A stretch of DNA of 64,000 nt from Tolumonas sp008015085 (GTDB lineage: Bacteria; Pseudomonadota; Gammaproteobacteria; Enterobacterales; Aeromonadaceae). The stretch lies in the NCBI GenBank assembly GCA_029265125.1, contig JAJUJX010000004.1:162030-226029 (forward strand), read 5' to 3'. Position 1 is the first letter of the stretch, and the number at the start of each line of letters is the position of its first letter. This document shows, in pieces, positions 18,921 to 27,388 of this stretch. The notes beneath the pieces were generated by a model. It was given only the letters and a program-made list of their open reading frames with translations. It had not been told where the DNA came from and did no database searches. A program made the position numbers and the translations under genes.

Positions 18921-18944
18921 AAACGTCTGGACATCCAGAAATCT
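18921..18944 (-). promoter_or_regulatory. Candidate MetJ operator (three tandem met boxes)
   Basis: Three adjacent 8-mers read AAACGTCT, GGACATCC and AGAAATCT on the plus strand. They match the met box AGACGTCT at 7, 5 and 6 of 8 positions. Tandem boxes without spacing are how MetJ dimers assemble. The array ends 26 bp upstream of the metA start codon. Confidence 0.7.
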
Positions 18945-19146
18945 ACACCATACTGAGTTGGCTGTCATCAAGTTCCCTTATTGAAGAGAAAAACCTCCGC
19001 TATACTGATGGAAATAAAGAATTTTATTGTTGTCAGGAAGAGACTTGCGCACTTGTTTGATTTGTCACAAAACAAATACAACTAACGCTTTTCTTCGTAA
19101 TGACCATCCAGTAACCTGAACCCAGCTTGATGTATTACTCGATGTT

Positions 19147-20424
19147 ATGGCAGAACTACGCATATCCGTTGATCGGTTACAGATAGGAAACTATATCAAA
19201 CTGCCACTCAGCTGGCGGGATCACCCCTTTTTGTTATCCAGCTTCATGATTAAAAAAGAAGAGCAGATCCAGTTGATCCGTCAACTCGGTCTGAAGCATG
19301 TTCTGATTATTCCGGAAAAATCGGATGCGCCGCCCAAACCCGCTGAAATTCTCGAAATTCCACAAAGTGATATTGACCTGAATGATGAAATCGTATCGCT
19401 ACGTGAACAGATGCAGAATGAAAAATCAGAACGGATAGAGAAATTAAAGGAATACCGTCGCAGCCTGCAGCGTACTGAACAAGCATTTAACCGATCACTG
19501 GCGCAAATGCGGGGGCTCATTAATAAATTACAAACCCGTCCCTTAAATGCAATCCGGGAAGCACATGAATTAGTCGATGATATCACCAATCAGCTAATGA
19601 ACACTGATCAGATGGTTTTACATTTGATGGCTGATTCACCTGAAGGTGAAAGTCTTTACTACCACACGCTGAACGTCGCTATGCTGGCTATGCTGTTAGC
19701 CAAACAGTGTGGCAAAAATGAAGAAGAGATCAAGCTGCTGGGTATGGCTGCGATCTTCCATGATATTGGTAAACTTAAAATTCCTTCACAAATTTTAAGA
19801 AAAACTGAACCGCTGACTAAGCCGGAAGAAAATCTCTATAAAATGCATCCACGCTATAGTCTGGCGCTGTTAGATCTGGCTCAGGATTTCCCCAGTGCTG
19901 CAAAAGGTATCATTCTGAAACACCATGAGCGCAATGATGGATCTGGCTATCCGGATGGTCTGAAGGGATCACAGATTGATGACCTTACTCAATTAATGGC
20001 TGTCATTGATGAGTATGATTCGCTCTGTCATCCGCAGCTAGGTGGAAAACCTTCGGCTACCCCTCATACCGTATTGTCATTCATGTTTAAACACCGGCCT
20101 CAGCAACTGAACAAAGATTATATCGGCCTGCTAATCAAGCATTTAGGTATCTACCCACCTGGCAGTGTTGTTGAACTCTCAAATGGTCAGGTGGGATTAG
20201 TCATGTCCGTCAATGCTCAACGTCTGCTCTACCCCAGCGTACTGGTTTATGATCCTGCTGTACCACGAAATGAAGGTGCAGTCATCGATCTTGAACACAT
20301 GAACCTCAGTATTAAACGCGTACTGTTGCCTTCTCGTTTACCGCAGGAAATCTTTGATTACCTCAGTCCGCGAACTCGGATCAGTTACTTCTTCGACTCT
20401 TCAAACGGAGCCAATGGTAGCTGA
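19147..20424 (+). CDS. HD-GYP domain cyclic-di-GMP phosphodiesterase with DUF3391
   Basis: A 425-residue cytoplasmic protein. The N-terminal DUF3391 domain (about 1-140, starting ISVDRLQIGNYIKLP) includes a charged, coiled-coil-prone stretch (about 80-115). The HD-GYP domain follows: HDIGKLKIP carries the metal-binding HD pair, and HHERNDGSGYPDGL carries the GYP motif. Such proteins hydrolyse cyclic-di-GMP and influence motility and biofilm formation. Both motifs look intact, so it should be active. The 191 bp shared with the divergent metA hold the met boxes; no separate promoter is obvious for this gene. Confidence 0.92.
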   Translation: MAELRISVDRLQIGNYIKLPLSWRDHPFLLSSFMIKKEEQIQLIRQLGLKHVLIIPEKSDAPPKPAEILEIPQSDIDLNDEIVSLREQMQNEKSERIEKLKEYRRSLQRTEQAFNRSLAQMRGLINKLQTRPLNAIREAHELVDDITNQLMNTDQMVLHLMADSPEGESLYYHTLNVAMLAMLLAKQCGKNEEEIKLLGMAAIFHDIGKLKIPSQILRKTEPLTKPEENLYKMHPRYSLALLDLAQDFPSAAKGIILKHHERNDGSGYPDGLKGSQIDDLTQLMAVIDEYDSLCHPQLGGKPSATPHTVLSFMFKHRPQQLNKDYIGLLIKHLGIYPPGSVVELSNGQVGLVMSVNAQRLLYPSVLVYDPAVPRNEGAVIDLEHMNLSIKRVLLPSRLPQEIFDYLSPRTRISYFFDSSNGANGS

Positions 20425-20466
20425 TTAATAGCATGGAAATGCTTAATCAAAAATATTGGTACCATA

Positions 20467-21627
20467 ATGATTATTGAAATAATTACTACCGGAGATGAAG
20501 TTCTTACTGGTTTTACTGTCGATACAAACGCTTCCTGGCTCAGCCAGCAATTACTCGAAAATGGCTGGCAAGTCCGTCGTCGTCAAACCGTTGGCGATCG
20601 AATGGATGATTTGACTGATGTTTTGCACGAACGCAGTCTGATAGCAGATGTTATTATTTTTAATGGCGGTCTGGGCCCAACATCTGACGATAAAACAACG
20701 GATGCAGTGTCTGAAGTTGCTCATGTTCCACAAGAGCTGAATGAAGGTTGGCTCGCCAATATGGAGCAGAAGTTTGCTAACCGCGGTCGGGCCATGCCGA
20801 TCAGTAACCGCAAACAAGCGATGCTGCCGCAAGGCGCTACAGTGCTGGATAACCCCATCGGTACAGCCTGCGGATTTAAACTGAAAATCAATAATGCTGT
20901 CTGCTATTTTACTCCTGGAGTACCAAATGAGTTTAAGCAGATGGTTCAGCAACAAATTATCCCCGATCTGCAGCAATTATTCCCATCTGGTGCTGCAGTT
21001 GTGCGTCGTTATTTTACCTTCGGTATTTCTGAATCATCACTGAGTGATATGTTAGATAACATGAACTGGCCGCCACATATCGAGCTAGGTTACCGTTCAT
21101 CTATGCCGACTATTGAAATGAAGCTGATTAGCCAGCATGCAGATGCGGATTTTGATTCTGCCGAAAAACAGCTTTTGTCAGTTATCGCCCCCTATCTTGT
21201 TGCATCTGCCGAACTGGATATGCCAAAACAGCTCAAAGGGCTGCTAAATAATACCCACCTGGAAATTCTGGAGGGCAGTACCTGCGGCGAATTATTAACT
21301 CAACTCGCACCCGCAATTCCTGACCTGTGTGCCGATTATCATACCCATTTACCCGACCAGGCGGATGATTTATTGCAGCATATTCAGCATCATTCTCGCC
21401 TGACATTGGCAGTGGGCACAGCAAAAGATCAGCACTACCCCATTGCATTGTGGAATGGCATTCATGGCTGGGCACAGACGCTTTATGTTCGGACTCTTGA
21501 TGTCTCACTACAGCATCGCATCATCGCATTTGCCGCACAGGATATGCTGAGACGCTATCTGCTGAATGAACCGGTACTGGGCGATTACCAGACACTGCAA
21601 CGCTCAGACAGCTCATTCCGTCCGTAA
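20467..21627 (+). CDS. CinA-family protein, YfaY-like
   Basis: A 386-residue protein with an N-terminal MoaB/CinA domain (about 1-170: TTGDEVLTGFTVDTNASWL, NGGLGPTSDDKTTDAVSE, LPQGATVLDNPIGTACGF, FTPGVPNEFKQM). The C-terminal part is a degenerate version of the CinA NMN-deamidase domain, as in E. coli YfaY, so deamidase activity is doubtful. It starts 42 bp after the HD-GYP gene on the same strand. The function of YfaY-like proteins is poorly known. Confidence 0.85.
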   Translation: MIIEIITTGDEVLTGFTVDTNASWLSQQLLENGWQVRRRQTVGDRMDDLTDVLHERSLIADVIIFNGGLGPTSDDKTTDAVSEVAHVPQELNEGWLANMEQKFANRGRAMPISNRKQAMLPQGATVLDNPIGTACGFKLKINNAVCYFTPGVPNEFKQMVQQQIIPDLQQLFPSGAAVVRRYFTFGISESSLSDMLDNMNWPPHIELGYRSSMPTIEMKLISQHADADFDSAEKQLLSVIAPYLVASAELDMPKQLKGLLNNTHLEILEGSTCGELLTQLAPAIPDLCADYHTHLPDQADDLLQHIQHHSRLTLAVGTAKDQHYPIALWNGIHGWAQTLYVRTLDVSLQHRIIAFAAQDMLRRYLLNEPVLGDYQTLQRSDSSFRP

Positions 21628-21634
21628 TATAACC

Positions 21635-21662
21635 TCGGCTGAGATATAAATATCCCAGCCGA
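21635..21662. terminator. Hairpin between convergent cinA-like and yciI-like genes
   Basis: A long imperfect stem (TCGGCTGAGATAT against ATATCCCAGCCGA) lies in the 41-bp gap between two convergent stop codons. It lacks a strong T-run on either side, so it is a likely but not ideal bidirectional terminator. Confidence 0.55.
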
Positions 21663-21668
21663 AAAGTC

Positions 21669-21971
21669 TCATACCCCCAGTAAATTACGGAATTCATCAC
21701 CGACCATGGTTGGCATGAATTCCGTAATTTCATAATCAGCCAGTTTATGCTGATGAAATGGATCAGCAGCAAGAATCGGTTCCAGTGTTTCCAGGCTTTC
21801 AGACCGTGCCAGAATAACTCCCCCTGTTCTCGGGATTTTGCGGCCAGATGCGATGAAATGGCCAGCATCATATTGCTCTTGTAAATACTTTTTATGAGCA
21901 TCCAGATATGCTTCGATTTGTGCAATATCGACCTTATAGGTCAGAGAAATAATAAACATAGTCACCTCCAC
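21669..21971 (-). CDS. YciI-family protein
   Basis: A 100-residue YCII-family protein: MFIISLTYKVDIAQIEAYLD start, HKKYLQEQYDAGHFIASGRK, then GGVILARSESLETLEPILAADPFHQHKLADYEITEF. The His (in HKKYL) and Asp (in ADPF) positions typical of the dimeric alpha-beta fold are present. Family members are small enzymes of mostly unknown role. GGAGGTGA lies upstream of the start. It diverges from the GNAT gene at 22032. Confidence 0.85.
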   Translation of the reverse strand: MEVTMFIISLTYKVDIAQIEAYLDAHKKYLQEQYDAGHFIASGRKIPRTGGVILARSESLETLEPILAADPFHQHKLADYEITEFMPTMVGDEFRNLLGV

Positions 21972-22031
21972 AACAGCAAAACCGGGTTATCATCACTGTG
22001 GTTCTTTATTCAGTATCCGTCAGTTATTTAC

Positions 22032-22532
22032 ATGATGCCACCTCTCACTACATTCAGATTATCCTTGCAGTCGGTAAAACTGCGGGATCTGAACGCCATA
22101 AAAGAGATCGTCTCGCACCCTCTGTTCATTAAAGCCAGTATTGGCTGCCAAATGCCACAATCTGATACCCAATTACTTCACTGGCTTTGTTCTCAGCAAA
22201 AACAGTATCTCGCACAAAAAGGTTGCTGTTATATGCTCAGATACATAAATGAAGAAACCATATTAGGTATGGTGAATTTACAAGCGACAGGTCAGCAAAC
22301 TGAACTGAATTACTGGTTACACCCACATTACTGGCGTCAGGGGCTCATGACAGAAGCTGTATCTATCGTCATCAGTAAATGGCTTGAGCAGCATAAAGAT
22401 AGTCATATAACAGCTCGTTGCCATCTGGACAATCTGGCATCACAAGCCTTACTGCTCCGGGTAGGTATGCAGCTCCATGGAACGGAACCGGAAAAGAAAA
22501 TACTGAGCTATAGATGGATAAATAACAGATAA
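22032..22532 (+). CDS. GNAT-family N-acetyltransferase, RimJ/RimL-like
   Basis: An acetyltransferase of about 166 residues. It begins with the RimJ-like TFRLSLQSVKLRDLNAIKEI pattern; the acetyl-CoA-binding region is LNYWLHPHYWRQGLMTEAV and the C-terminal part is CHLDNLASQALLLRVGMQ. The substrate is unknown. The frame is open upstream to 21894, but that would overlap the divergent yciI-like gene and encode an unrelated leader, so the ATG at 22032 (or 22035) is preferred. Confidence 0.78.
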   Translation: MMPPLTTFRLSLQSVKLRDLNAIKEIVSHPLFIKASIGCQMPQSDTQLLHWLCSQQKQYLAQKGCCYMLRYINEETILGMVNLQATGQQTELNYWLHPHYWRQGLMTEAVSIVISKWLEQHKDSHITARCHLDNLASQALLLRVGMQLHGTEPEKKILSYRWINNR

Positions 22533-22556
22533 AAAAATGCCTCCAACCGGAGGCAT
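22531..22556 (-). terminator. Rho-independent terminator of fkpA
   Basis: An 8-bp stem (ATGCCTCC/GGAGGCAT, loop AACC) at 22537-22556, followed on the minus strand by seven T (complement of 22531-22537). It lies 11 bp after the fkpA stop codon. Confidence 0.85.
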
Positions 22557-22567
22557 CCACATACATT

Positions 22568-23359
22568 TTATTTTTTAGCTTTCTCTGCAACGTCTTTCGC
22601 TGCTTCAGCAGGTTTTGCCTGATCTTTTACAATATCCAGCAGTTCAACTTCAAACACCAACACTGAGTTTGGCGGAATAGAACCCGCACCTTGCTCACCG
22701 TATGCCAGATTGGCAGGCAGTGTAAATTTGAATTTAGACCCGACAGGCATTAACTGAACACCTTCAGTCCAGCCCGGAATCACGCGATCCAGCGGGAACT
22801 CAGCTGGTTCTTTACGATCATAGGAACTGTCGAATTTAGTACCGTTAGTCAGTGTACCCAGATAGTGAACACGAACTTCGTCAGTCGCTTTTGGTTTTTC
22901 ACCTGTACCCATCTTCAGCACTTCATATTGCAGGCCGGATTTGGTTACCGTCACGCCTTGTTTCTTAGCGTTGTCTTCCAGGTATTTTTTACCGTTTTCT
23001 AAGCTGGCTTTCGCATCAGTTTCTGCTTTTTTAGTTGCCGCTTCGTTAATCTTCTGATCATAAGCTTTCAGCGCTTTTTCAATGTCGGCATCACTCATCT
23101 GGGCTTTTTTCGCCAGACCATCTTTGACGCCGTTCATGATCATCTCGTTATCCAGTTTGACACCGAGATCCTGCTGACGGGCAAGAGTCGTATTGATGTA
23201 ACGCCCCATAGACAGACCAATCGCGTAGGCTGATTGCTGTTCAAATGTTTTCAGCTCAACTTTGTCAGCCACTGGTGCTTTCGGTTCATCTTTCTGACAA
23301 GCCGTCAGAGATACAGTCACTGCAACCGCCAACAAAGACATCTTGATCATTTTTTTCAT
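22568..23359 (-). CDS. fkpA: FKBP-type peptidyl-prolyl isomerase FkpA, predicted lipoprotein
   Basis: A 263-residue prolyl isomerase/chaperone of the cell envelope. It has the FkpA/Mip layout: N-terminal helical dimerisation region (SAYAIGLSMGRYINTTL, then a long charged helix) and a C-terminal FKBP domain (DEVRVHYLGTLTNGTKFDSS, VIPGWTEGVQLM, GAGSIPPNSVLVFEVELLDI). The signal peptide ends in a lipobox, LTAC, so the mature protein should be lipid-anchored through that Cys, whereas E. coli FkpA is soluble. ATG 23359 has GGAG six bases upstream; a GTG at 23371 is the longer alternative. The end is Ala/Lys-rich. Confidence 0.92.
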   Translation of the reverse strand: MKKMIKMSLLAVAVTVSLTACQKDEPKAPVADKVELKTFEQQSAYAIGLSMGRYINTTLARQQDLGVKLDNEMIMNGVKDGLAKKAQMSDADIEKALKAYDQKINEAATKKAETDAKASLENGKKYLEDNAKKQGVTVTKSGLQYEVLKMGTGEKPKATDEVRVHYLGTLTNGTKFDSSYDRKEPAEFPLDRVIPGWTEGVQLMPVGSKFKFTLPANLAYGEQGAGSIPPNSVLVFEVELLDIVKDQAKPAEAAKDVAEKAKK

Positions 23360-23528
23360 TATTTTCTCCACGAGAACAAATCCGGCTCTCTGTTTTTAAT
23401 CACGAGAGGCTATTCAGCAAGCGCCCTATACTAACCCCAGTTGTAAACTAACAACAGGCCTCTAAAGGTAATTGTGAGAAAAATGATAAGGAATATAATG
23501 CGACCGATAAAATACGAAGAGCGAAACG

Positions 23529-23753
23529 ATGTCACAGCAGATAAACGAACTAAATGAGCGTATTGAACACCTGGAAAGCAAGCTGGCTTTTCAGGACGAT
23601 ACAATTGAACAACTGAATCAGGCCTTGACGTTACAGCAGCAGGATCTGGATAAACTGCGTCATCAGATGAGTTTAATCATCAACCGGATGAAAGAGATGG
23701 TGGTCAGTCAGGTTGCCAGCCAGAGCGAAGAAACTCCACCGCCCCATTACTGA
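23529..23753 (+). CDS. slyX: SlyX family protein
   Basis: A 74-residue coiled-coil protein matching SlyX: IEHLESKLAFQDDTIEQLNQ in the heptad region and the invariant end EETPPPHY. Its function is not established. It is divergent from fkpA, as in enterobacteria, with 169 bp between the two starts and a terminator shared with the convergent glnS. Confidence 0.93.
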   Translation: MSQQINELNERIEHLESKLAFQDDTIEQLNQALTLQQQDLDKLRHQMSLIINRMKEMVVSQVASQSEETPPPHY

Positions 23754-23773
23754 TTATTTGGGAAATACAGACA

Positions 23774-23804
23774 AAAATGCCGGCTTAATTAGCCGGCATT
23801 TTTT
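23774..23804. terminator. Bidirectional terminator between slyX and glnS
   Basis: A 10-bp perfect stem (AATGCCGGCT at 23776-23785, AGCCGGCATT at 23791-23800) with a 5-nt loop, flanked by an A-run on the left and a T-run on the right, serving the convergent slyX and glnS. Confidence 0.88.
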
Positions 23805-23818
23805 ATTCCGCTCGCGGA

Positions 23819-25480
23819 TTAGCCAACCCAGGTATCACGCAGCGCTACCGTCAGGTTGAATACTGGTTTCTCTGCAGTGGTCAGTTTACTGTCCACACAG
23901 AAATAACCTTCACGCTCAAACTGATAAGCAAATTCTGGTTTGGCATCACGCAGAGATGGTTCCAGTTTCGCATGCGCCACAATACGCAGAGACTGCGGAT
24001 TAATCGTGCTCAGGAAGTCTTCTGCGGCACCCGGATTCGCCACAGCGAACAGACGATCATACAGACGCACTTCAGCATCCAGCGCATGAGCCGCTGAAAC
24101 CCAGTGAATCACGCCTTTTACTTTACGACCATCTGCCGGGTCTTTACCTAACGTGTCGCGGTCAACCGAGCAGTAAAGTGTCGTAATATTACCGTCAGCA
24201 TCTTTCTCAACACGTTCAGCTTTGATGATATAAGAGTGACGCAGACGTACCTCTTTACCCATCACCAGACGCTTGTACTGTTTATTGGCTTCTTCACGGA
24301 AATCAGCACGGTCGATGTAGATTTCACGGCTGAATGGCACCAGACGTGAACCCATTTCCGGTTTGTTTGGATGATTGATAATCGAAATTTCTTCGAAATG
24401 ATCTTCCGGCATATTTTCCAGCACAACACGCAGTGGATCTAACACCGCCATTGCACGAGGTGCTCGTTCGTTCAGATCTTCACGAATGCAGGATTCCAGT
24501 GCACTCATCTCAACGGTGTTGTCTTGTTTGGTTACACCGATGCGATGGCAGAATTCACGTACTGCTTCCGGCGTATAACCACGGCGACGCAGACCAGAAA
24601 TGGTCGGCATACGCGGGTCATCCCAGCCTTCTACAATCCCCTCCGTAACCAGCAGGTTCAGCTTACGCTTGGACATGATGGCATATTCAAGATTCAGACG
24701 GCTGAACTCATACTGACGTGGATGACATGGAATAGAAATGTTATCCAGCACCCAGTCATACAGACGGCGGTTATCCTGAAATTCCAGTGTACAGATTGAG
24801 TGCGTGATGCCTTCCAGCGCGTCCGAGATACAGTGAGTAAAGTCATACATCGGGTAGATGCACCACTTGTCACCGGTCTGGTGGTGATCAGCAAATTTGA
24901 TACGGTACAGAACCGGATCACGCATCACCATAAATGAAGAGGCCATATCAATTTTGGCACGCAGGCAGGCTTCACCTTCTTTGAAACCGCCATTTTTCAT
25001 TTTATCAAACAGGGTCAGGTTTTCTTCCACACTGCGCTCGCGGAACGGGCTGTTTTTACCAGCCTGAGTCAGCGTGCCACGGTATTCACGGATCTGTTCT
25101 GGTGTCAGCTCATCAACATAAGCCAGACCTTTATTGATCAGTTCAACCGCATAAGCATGGAGCTGGTCGAAATAATCCGAGGAGTAGCGGACATCCCCAT
25201 TCCATTGAAAACCTAACCACTGCACATCACGCTGGATTGATTCAACATATTCCACGTCTTCTTTGACAGGATTGGTATCATCAAAACGCAGATTACAGGT
25301 ACCCTGATAGTCACGCGCAATGCCAAAATTCAGGCAGATAGATTTTGCGTGGCCGATATGCAGATAGCCGTTAGGTTCTGGCGGAAAACGGGTAGCAACA
25401 GAAGTATGTTTGCCGCTTGCCAGATCTTCATCAATGATCTGACGGATAAAATTGGTTGGTCGATGCTCCGCTTGGGTCAT
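23819..25480 (-). CDS. glnS: Glutaminyl-tRNA synthetase
   Basis: A 553-residue class I aminoacyl-tRNA synthetase that charges tRNA-Gln. It matches E. coli GlnS throughout: HIGH-type motif PPEPNGYLHIGHAKS near residue 34, KMSKS-type motif VMSKRKL seen as IMSKRKLNL, and the C-terminal anticodon-binding beta barrels (GVIHWVSAAHAL). ATG codons occur at 25483 and 25480; the second is better spaced from GAGGTGA and aligns with the E. coli start. It is monocistronic, ending at the terminator shared with slyX. Confidence 0.97.
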   Translation of the reverse strand: MTQAEHRPTNFIRQIIDEDLASGKHTSVATRFPPEPNGYLHIGHAKSICLNFGIARDYQGTCNLRFDDTNPVKEDVEYVESIQRDVQWLGFQWNGDVRYSSDYFDQLHAYAVELINKGLAYVDELTPEQIREYRGTLTQAGKNSPFRERSVEENLTLFDKMKNGGFKEGEACLRAKIDMASSFMVMRDPVLYRIKFADHHQTGDKWCIYPMYDFTHCISDALEGITHSICTLEFQDNRRLYDWVLDNISIPCHPRQYEFSRLNLEYAIMSKRKLNLLVTEGIVEGWDDPRMPTISGLRRRGYTPEAVREFCHRIGVTKQDNTVEMSALESCIREDLNERAPRAMAVLDPLRVVLENMPEDHFEEISIINHPNKPEMGSRLVPFSREIYIDRADFREEANKQYKRLVMGKEVRLRHSYIIKAERVEKDADGNITTLYCSVDRDTLGKDPADGRKVKGVIHWVSAAHALDAEVRLYDRLFAVANPGAAEDFLSTINPQSLRIVAHAKLEPSLRDAKPEFAYQFEREGYFCVDSKLTTAEKPVFNLTVALRDTWVG

Positions 25481-25641
25481 CATTCACCTCGGATAGTGAT
25501 TATCTTTTGTATGCAATAACCGGATATCATCCATATTTATGTCATTGCACTCAATAGCTATTTATCAAATCAGGCTTCATGGTCGGTAAAGCCTGCACAG
25601 ATCGTCTAACTATTATGCGAAAACCCGCATCTTATAAATCA

Positions 25642-25678
25642 AGAAACCACCGCCAAACAGATCGACAGTGGTTTCTGA
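25642..25678 (-). terminator. Hairpin terminator of nagE
   Basis: Stem GAAACCAC/GTGGTTTC (25644-25651 and 25669-25676) with a long loop, 20 bp after the nagE stop codon. The minus strand continues with TTGATTT, a weak T-rich tail. Confidence 0.6.
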
Positions 25679-25696
25679 AAGTTAGTTTGGTTTAAT

Positions 25697-27202
25697 TTAA
25701 CCGGCAATAACTGCTTTCATCGCTCCGGCCACTATTTCAGCCTGAGGTCCCAGCACCACCTGCAGGTTATTGCTATTGAGTTTGACCACACCACTCGCAC
25801 CTAATGCTTTCAGTTGTTTATCATTCACTTGCTGCATATCACGAACAGACAGCCGCAAACGGGTAATGCAGGCATCAATTTGAGTCAGATTGTCTTCTCC
25901 ACCCAAAGCAGCCAAATAACGGGTAGCCAATGCCTGTACATCCTTTGATGCTGTAACGTAATTTTTTTGTTCTTCCTCACTATCAGTCTCACGACCCGGC
26001 GTTTTCAGGTCAAACCACTTGATAGCGGTATAGAACACACTGAAATACACAACTGCGAACACCAAACCAATCACAATCAGCAATCCTGGTTTAGTTGCCA
26101 GCCCCCAGTTGATCACAAAATCAAACAGACCGGCAGAGAACCCAAAACCATGGAGCACACCAAGCGCATTGGTTACAACCAGAGATACACCGGTCAATAC
26201 TGCATGTGCTGCATATAATGCCGGAGCCAGGAACATGAACATGAATTCCAGCGGTTCAGTCACCCCAGTTAGAAATGCCGTTAAGGCAACAGACAGCAAC
26301 AGTCCTCCCACCTGTGCACGGCGATCTTTAGGCGCGGCCATATACATAGCCAATGCAGCAGCAGGTAAACCAAACATCATGATTGGGAAGAAACCGGTCA
26401 TGAATACACCAGCGGTATGATCACCGGCAAAGAACCGGTTCAGGTCACCGCGTGCAGCCTGTGCGGCGATCTCTTTGATAATACCGCCATCAATACCCGG
26501 AACAGCTCCACCAACAGATAAGGTTTTGGCTACATTCGGTGCCAGACATACGTTTTGAATTACACTTCCCAGCTCGTAAGTGACCTTGGTACATTCACCC
26601 AAACCAAACCAGAAAATGGAGTTCATTACATGATGAAGACCAACAGGAATAAGCGCACGGTTCAATAAACCATAGGTAAATTCACCAATAGCACCCGAAT
26701 TCGCCACCGCATGCCCAAATGTATCAATGCCATGCTGAATTGCAGGCCAAATAACACCACTAATACCAGCAAGAATGAGGCAAATAAGTCCGGTCATGAT
26801 GGGCACTAACCGTTTACCACCAAAAAATGCCAGATATGTTGGCAAATTGGTCGCATGAAAGCGGTTATAAACATGGCCGGCAACAATACCTGCCGTGATC
26901 CCCCCAAAAAATGACATATTAATTTCAGGATTAATGGTTTTTGCCGCTTCCGTTAATACCAGATATCCGGCTGCGCCAGCCAAGCCTGCAGCCCCGGCAT
27001 CATCTTTTGATAATCCAATCGCAATACCAATACCAAAAAGCAGTGGCAACTGGCCAAAAATTGCGCCACCAGCCTGCGCCATAAATGGAATATTCAGCAT
27101 ATCCGCCTGCCCAAGACGCAGCAGAATTGCTGCTACAGGCAGGATCGCAATCGGCAGCATAATAGCTTTACCGAGTTTTTGCGTATAACCCAGAATGTTC
27201 AT
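25697..27202 (-). CDS. nagE: N-acetylglucosamine-specific PTS enzyme IICB
   Basis: A 501-residue phosphotransferase permease that imports and phosphorylates N-acetylglucosamine. The IIC membrane domain (about 1-385; LGKAIMLPIAILPVAAILLR and the substrate region IPVGLHHVMNSIFWF) is followed by IIB (about 415-501) with the phospho-Cys in DACITRLRLSV. No IIA domain follows, unlike E. coli NagE (648 residues), so phosphate must come from a separate IIA-Glc. ATG 27202 has GGAGA upstream and gives the canonical MNILGYTQ start. It is divergent from nagB, as in E. coli. Confidence 0.94.
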   Translation of the reverse strand: MNILGYTQKLGKAIMLPIAILPVAAILLRLGQADMLNIPFMAQAGGAIFGQLPLLFGIGIAIGLSKDDAGAAGLAGAAGYLVLTEAAKTINPEINMSFFGGITAGIVAGHVYNRFHATNLPTYLAFFGGKRLVPIMTGLICLILAGISGVIWPAIQHGIDTFGHAVANSGAIGEFTYGLLNRALIPVGLHHVMNSIFWFGLGECTKVTYELGSVIQNVCLAPNVAKTLSVGGAVPGIDGGIIKEIAAQAARGDLNRFFAGDHTAGVFMTGFFPIMMFGLPAAALAMYMAAPKDRRAQVGGLLLSVALTAFLTGVTEPLEFMFMFLAPALYAAHAVLTGVSLVVTNALGVLHGFGFSAGLFDFVINWGLATKPGLLIVIGLVFAVVYFSVFYTAIKWFDLKTPGRETDSEEEQKNYVTASKDVQALATRYLAALGGEDNLTQIDACITRLRLSVRDMQQVNDKQLKALGASGVVKLNSNNLQVVLGPQAEIVAGAMKAVIAG

Positions 27203-27348
27203 GTTGTTCTCTCCATAAGTACATTTGTGCAGCCCCACGATCATCTTAATTCATTAAACAAACTAAGTTCTGTGATTTATGCCGCACAAAGCCAATTTCA
27301 GTAAAATAATTAATCACATCCATTGCCATAACCACAATGTTAATTCAT

Positions 27349-27361
27349 TATTTAAAATAAG
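27349..27361. promoter_or_regulatory. AT-rich palindrome between nagE and nagB (possible NagC site)
   Basis: TTATTT-A-AAATAA is a perfect palindrome 27 bp before the nagB start. NagC and Mlc operators are AT-rich palindromes with TTATTT/AAATAA-type arms, though with a longer centre, so assignment is tentative. The rest of the 186-bp gap is AT-rich with no clear -35/-10 pair that I could pick out. Confidence 0.3.
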
Positions 27362-27388
27362 TAGTACAAACACATTGGAGAAAACAAC

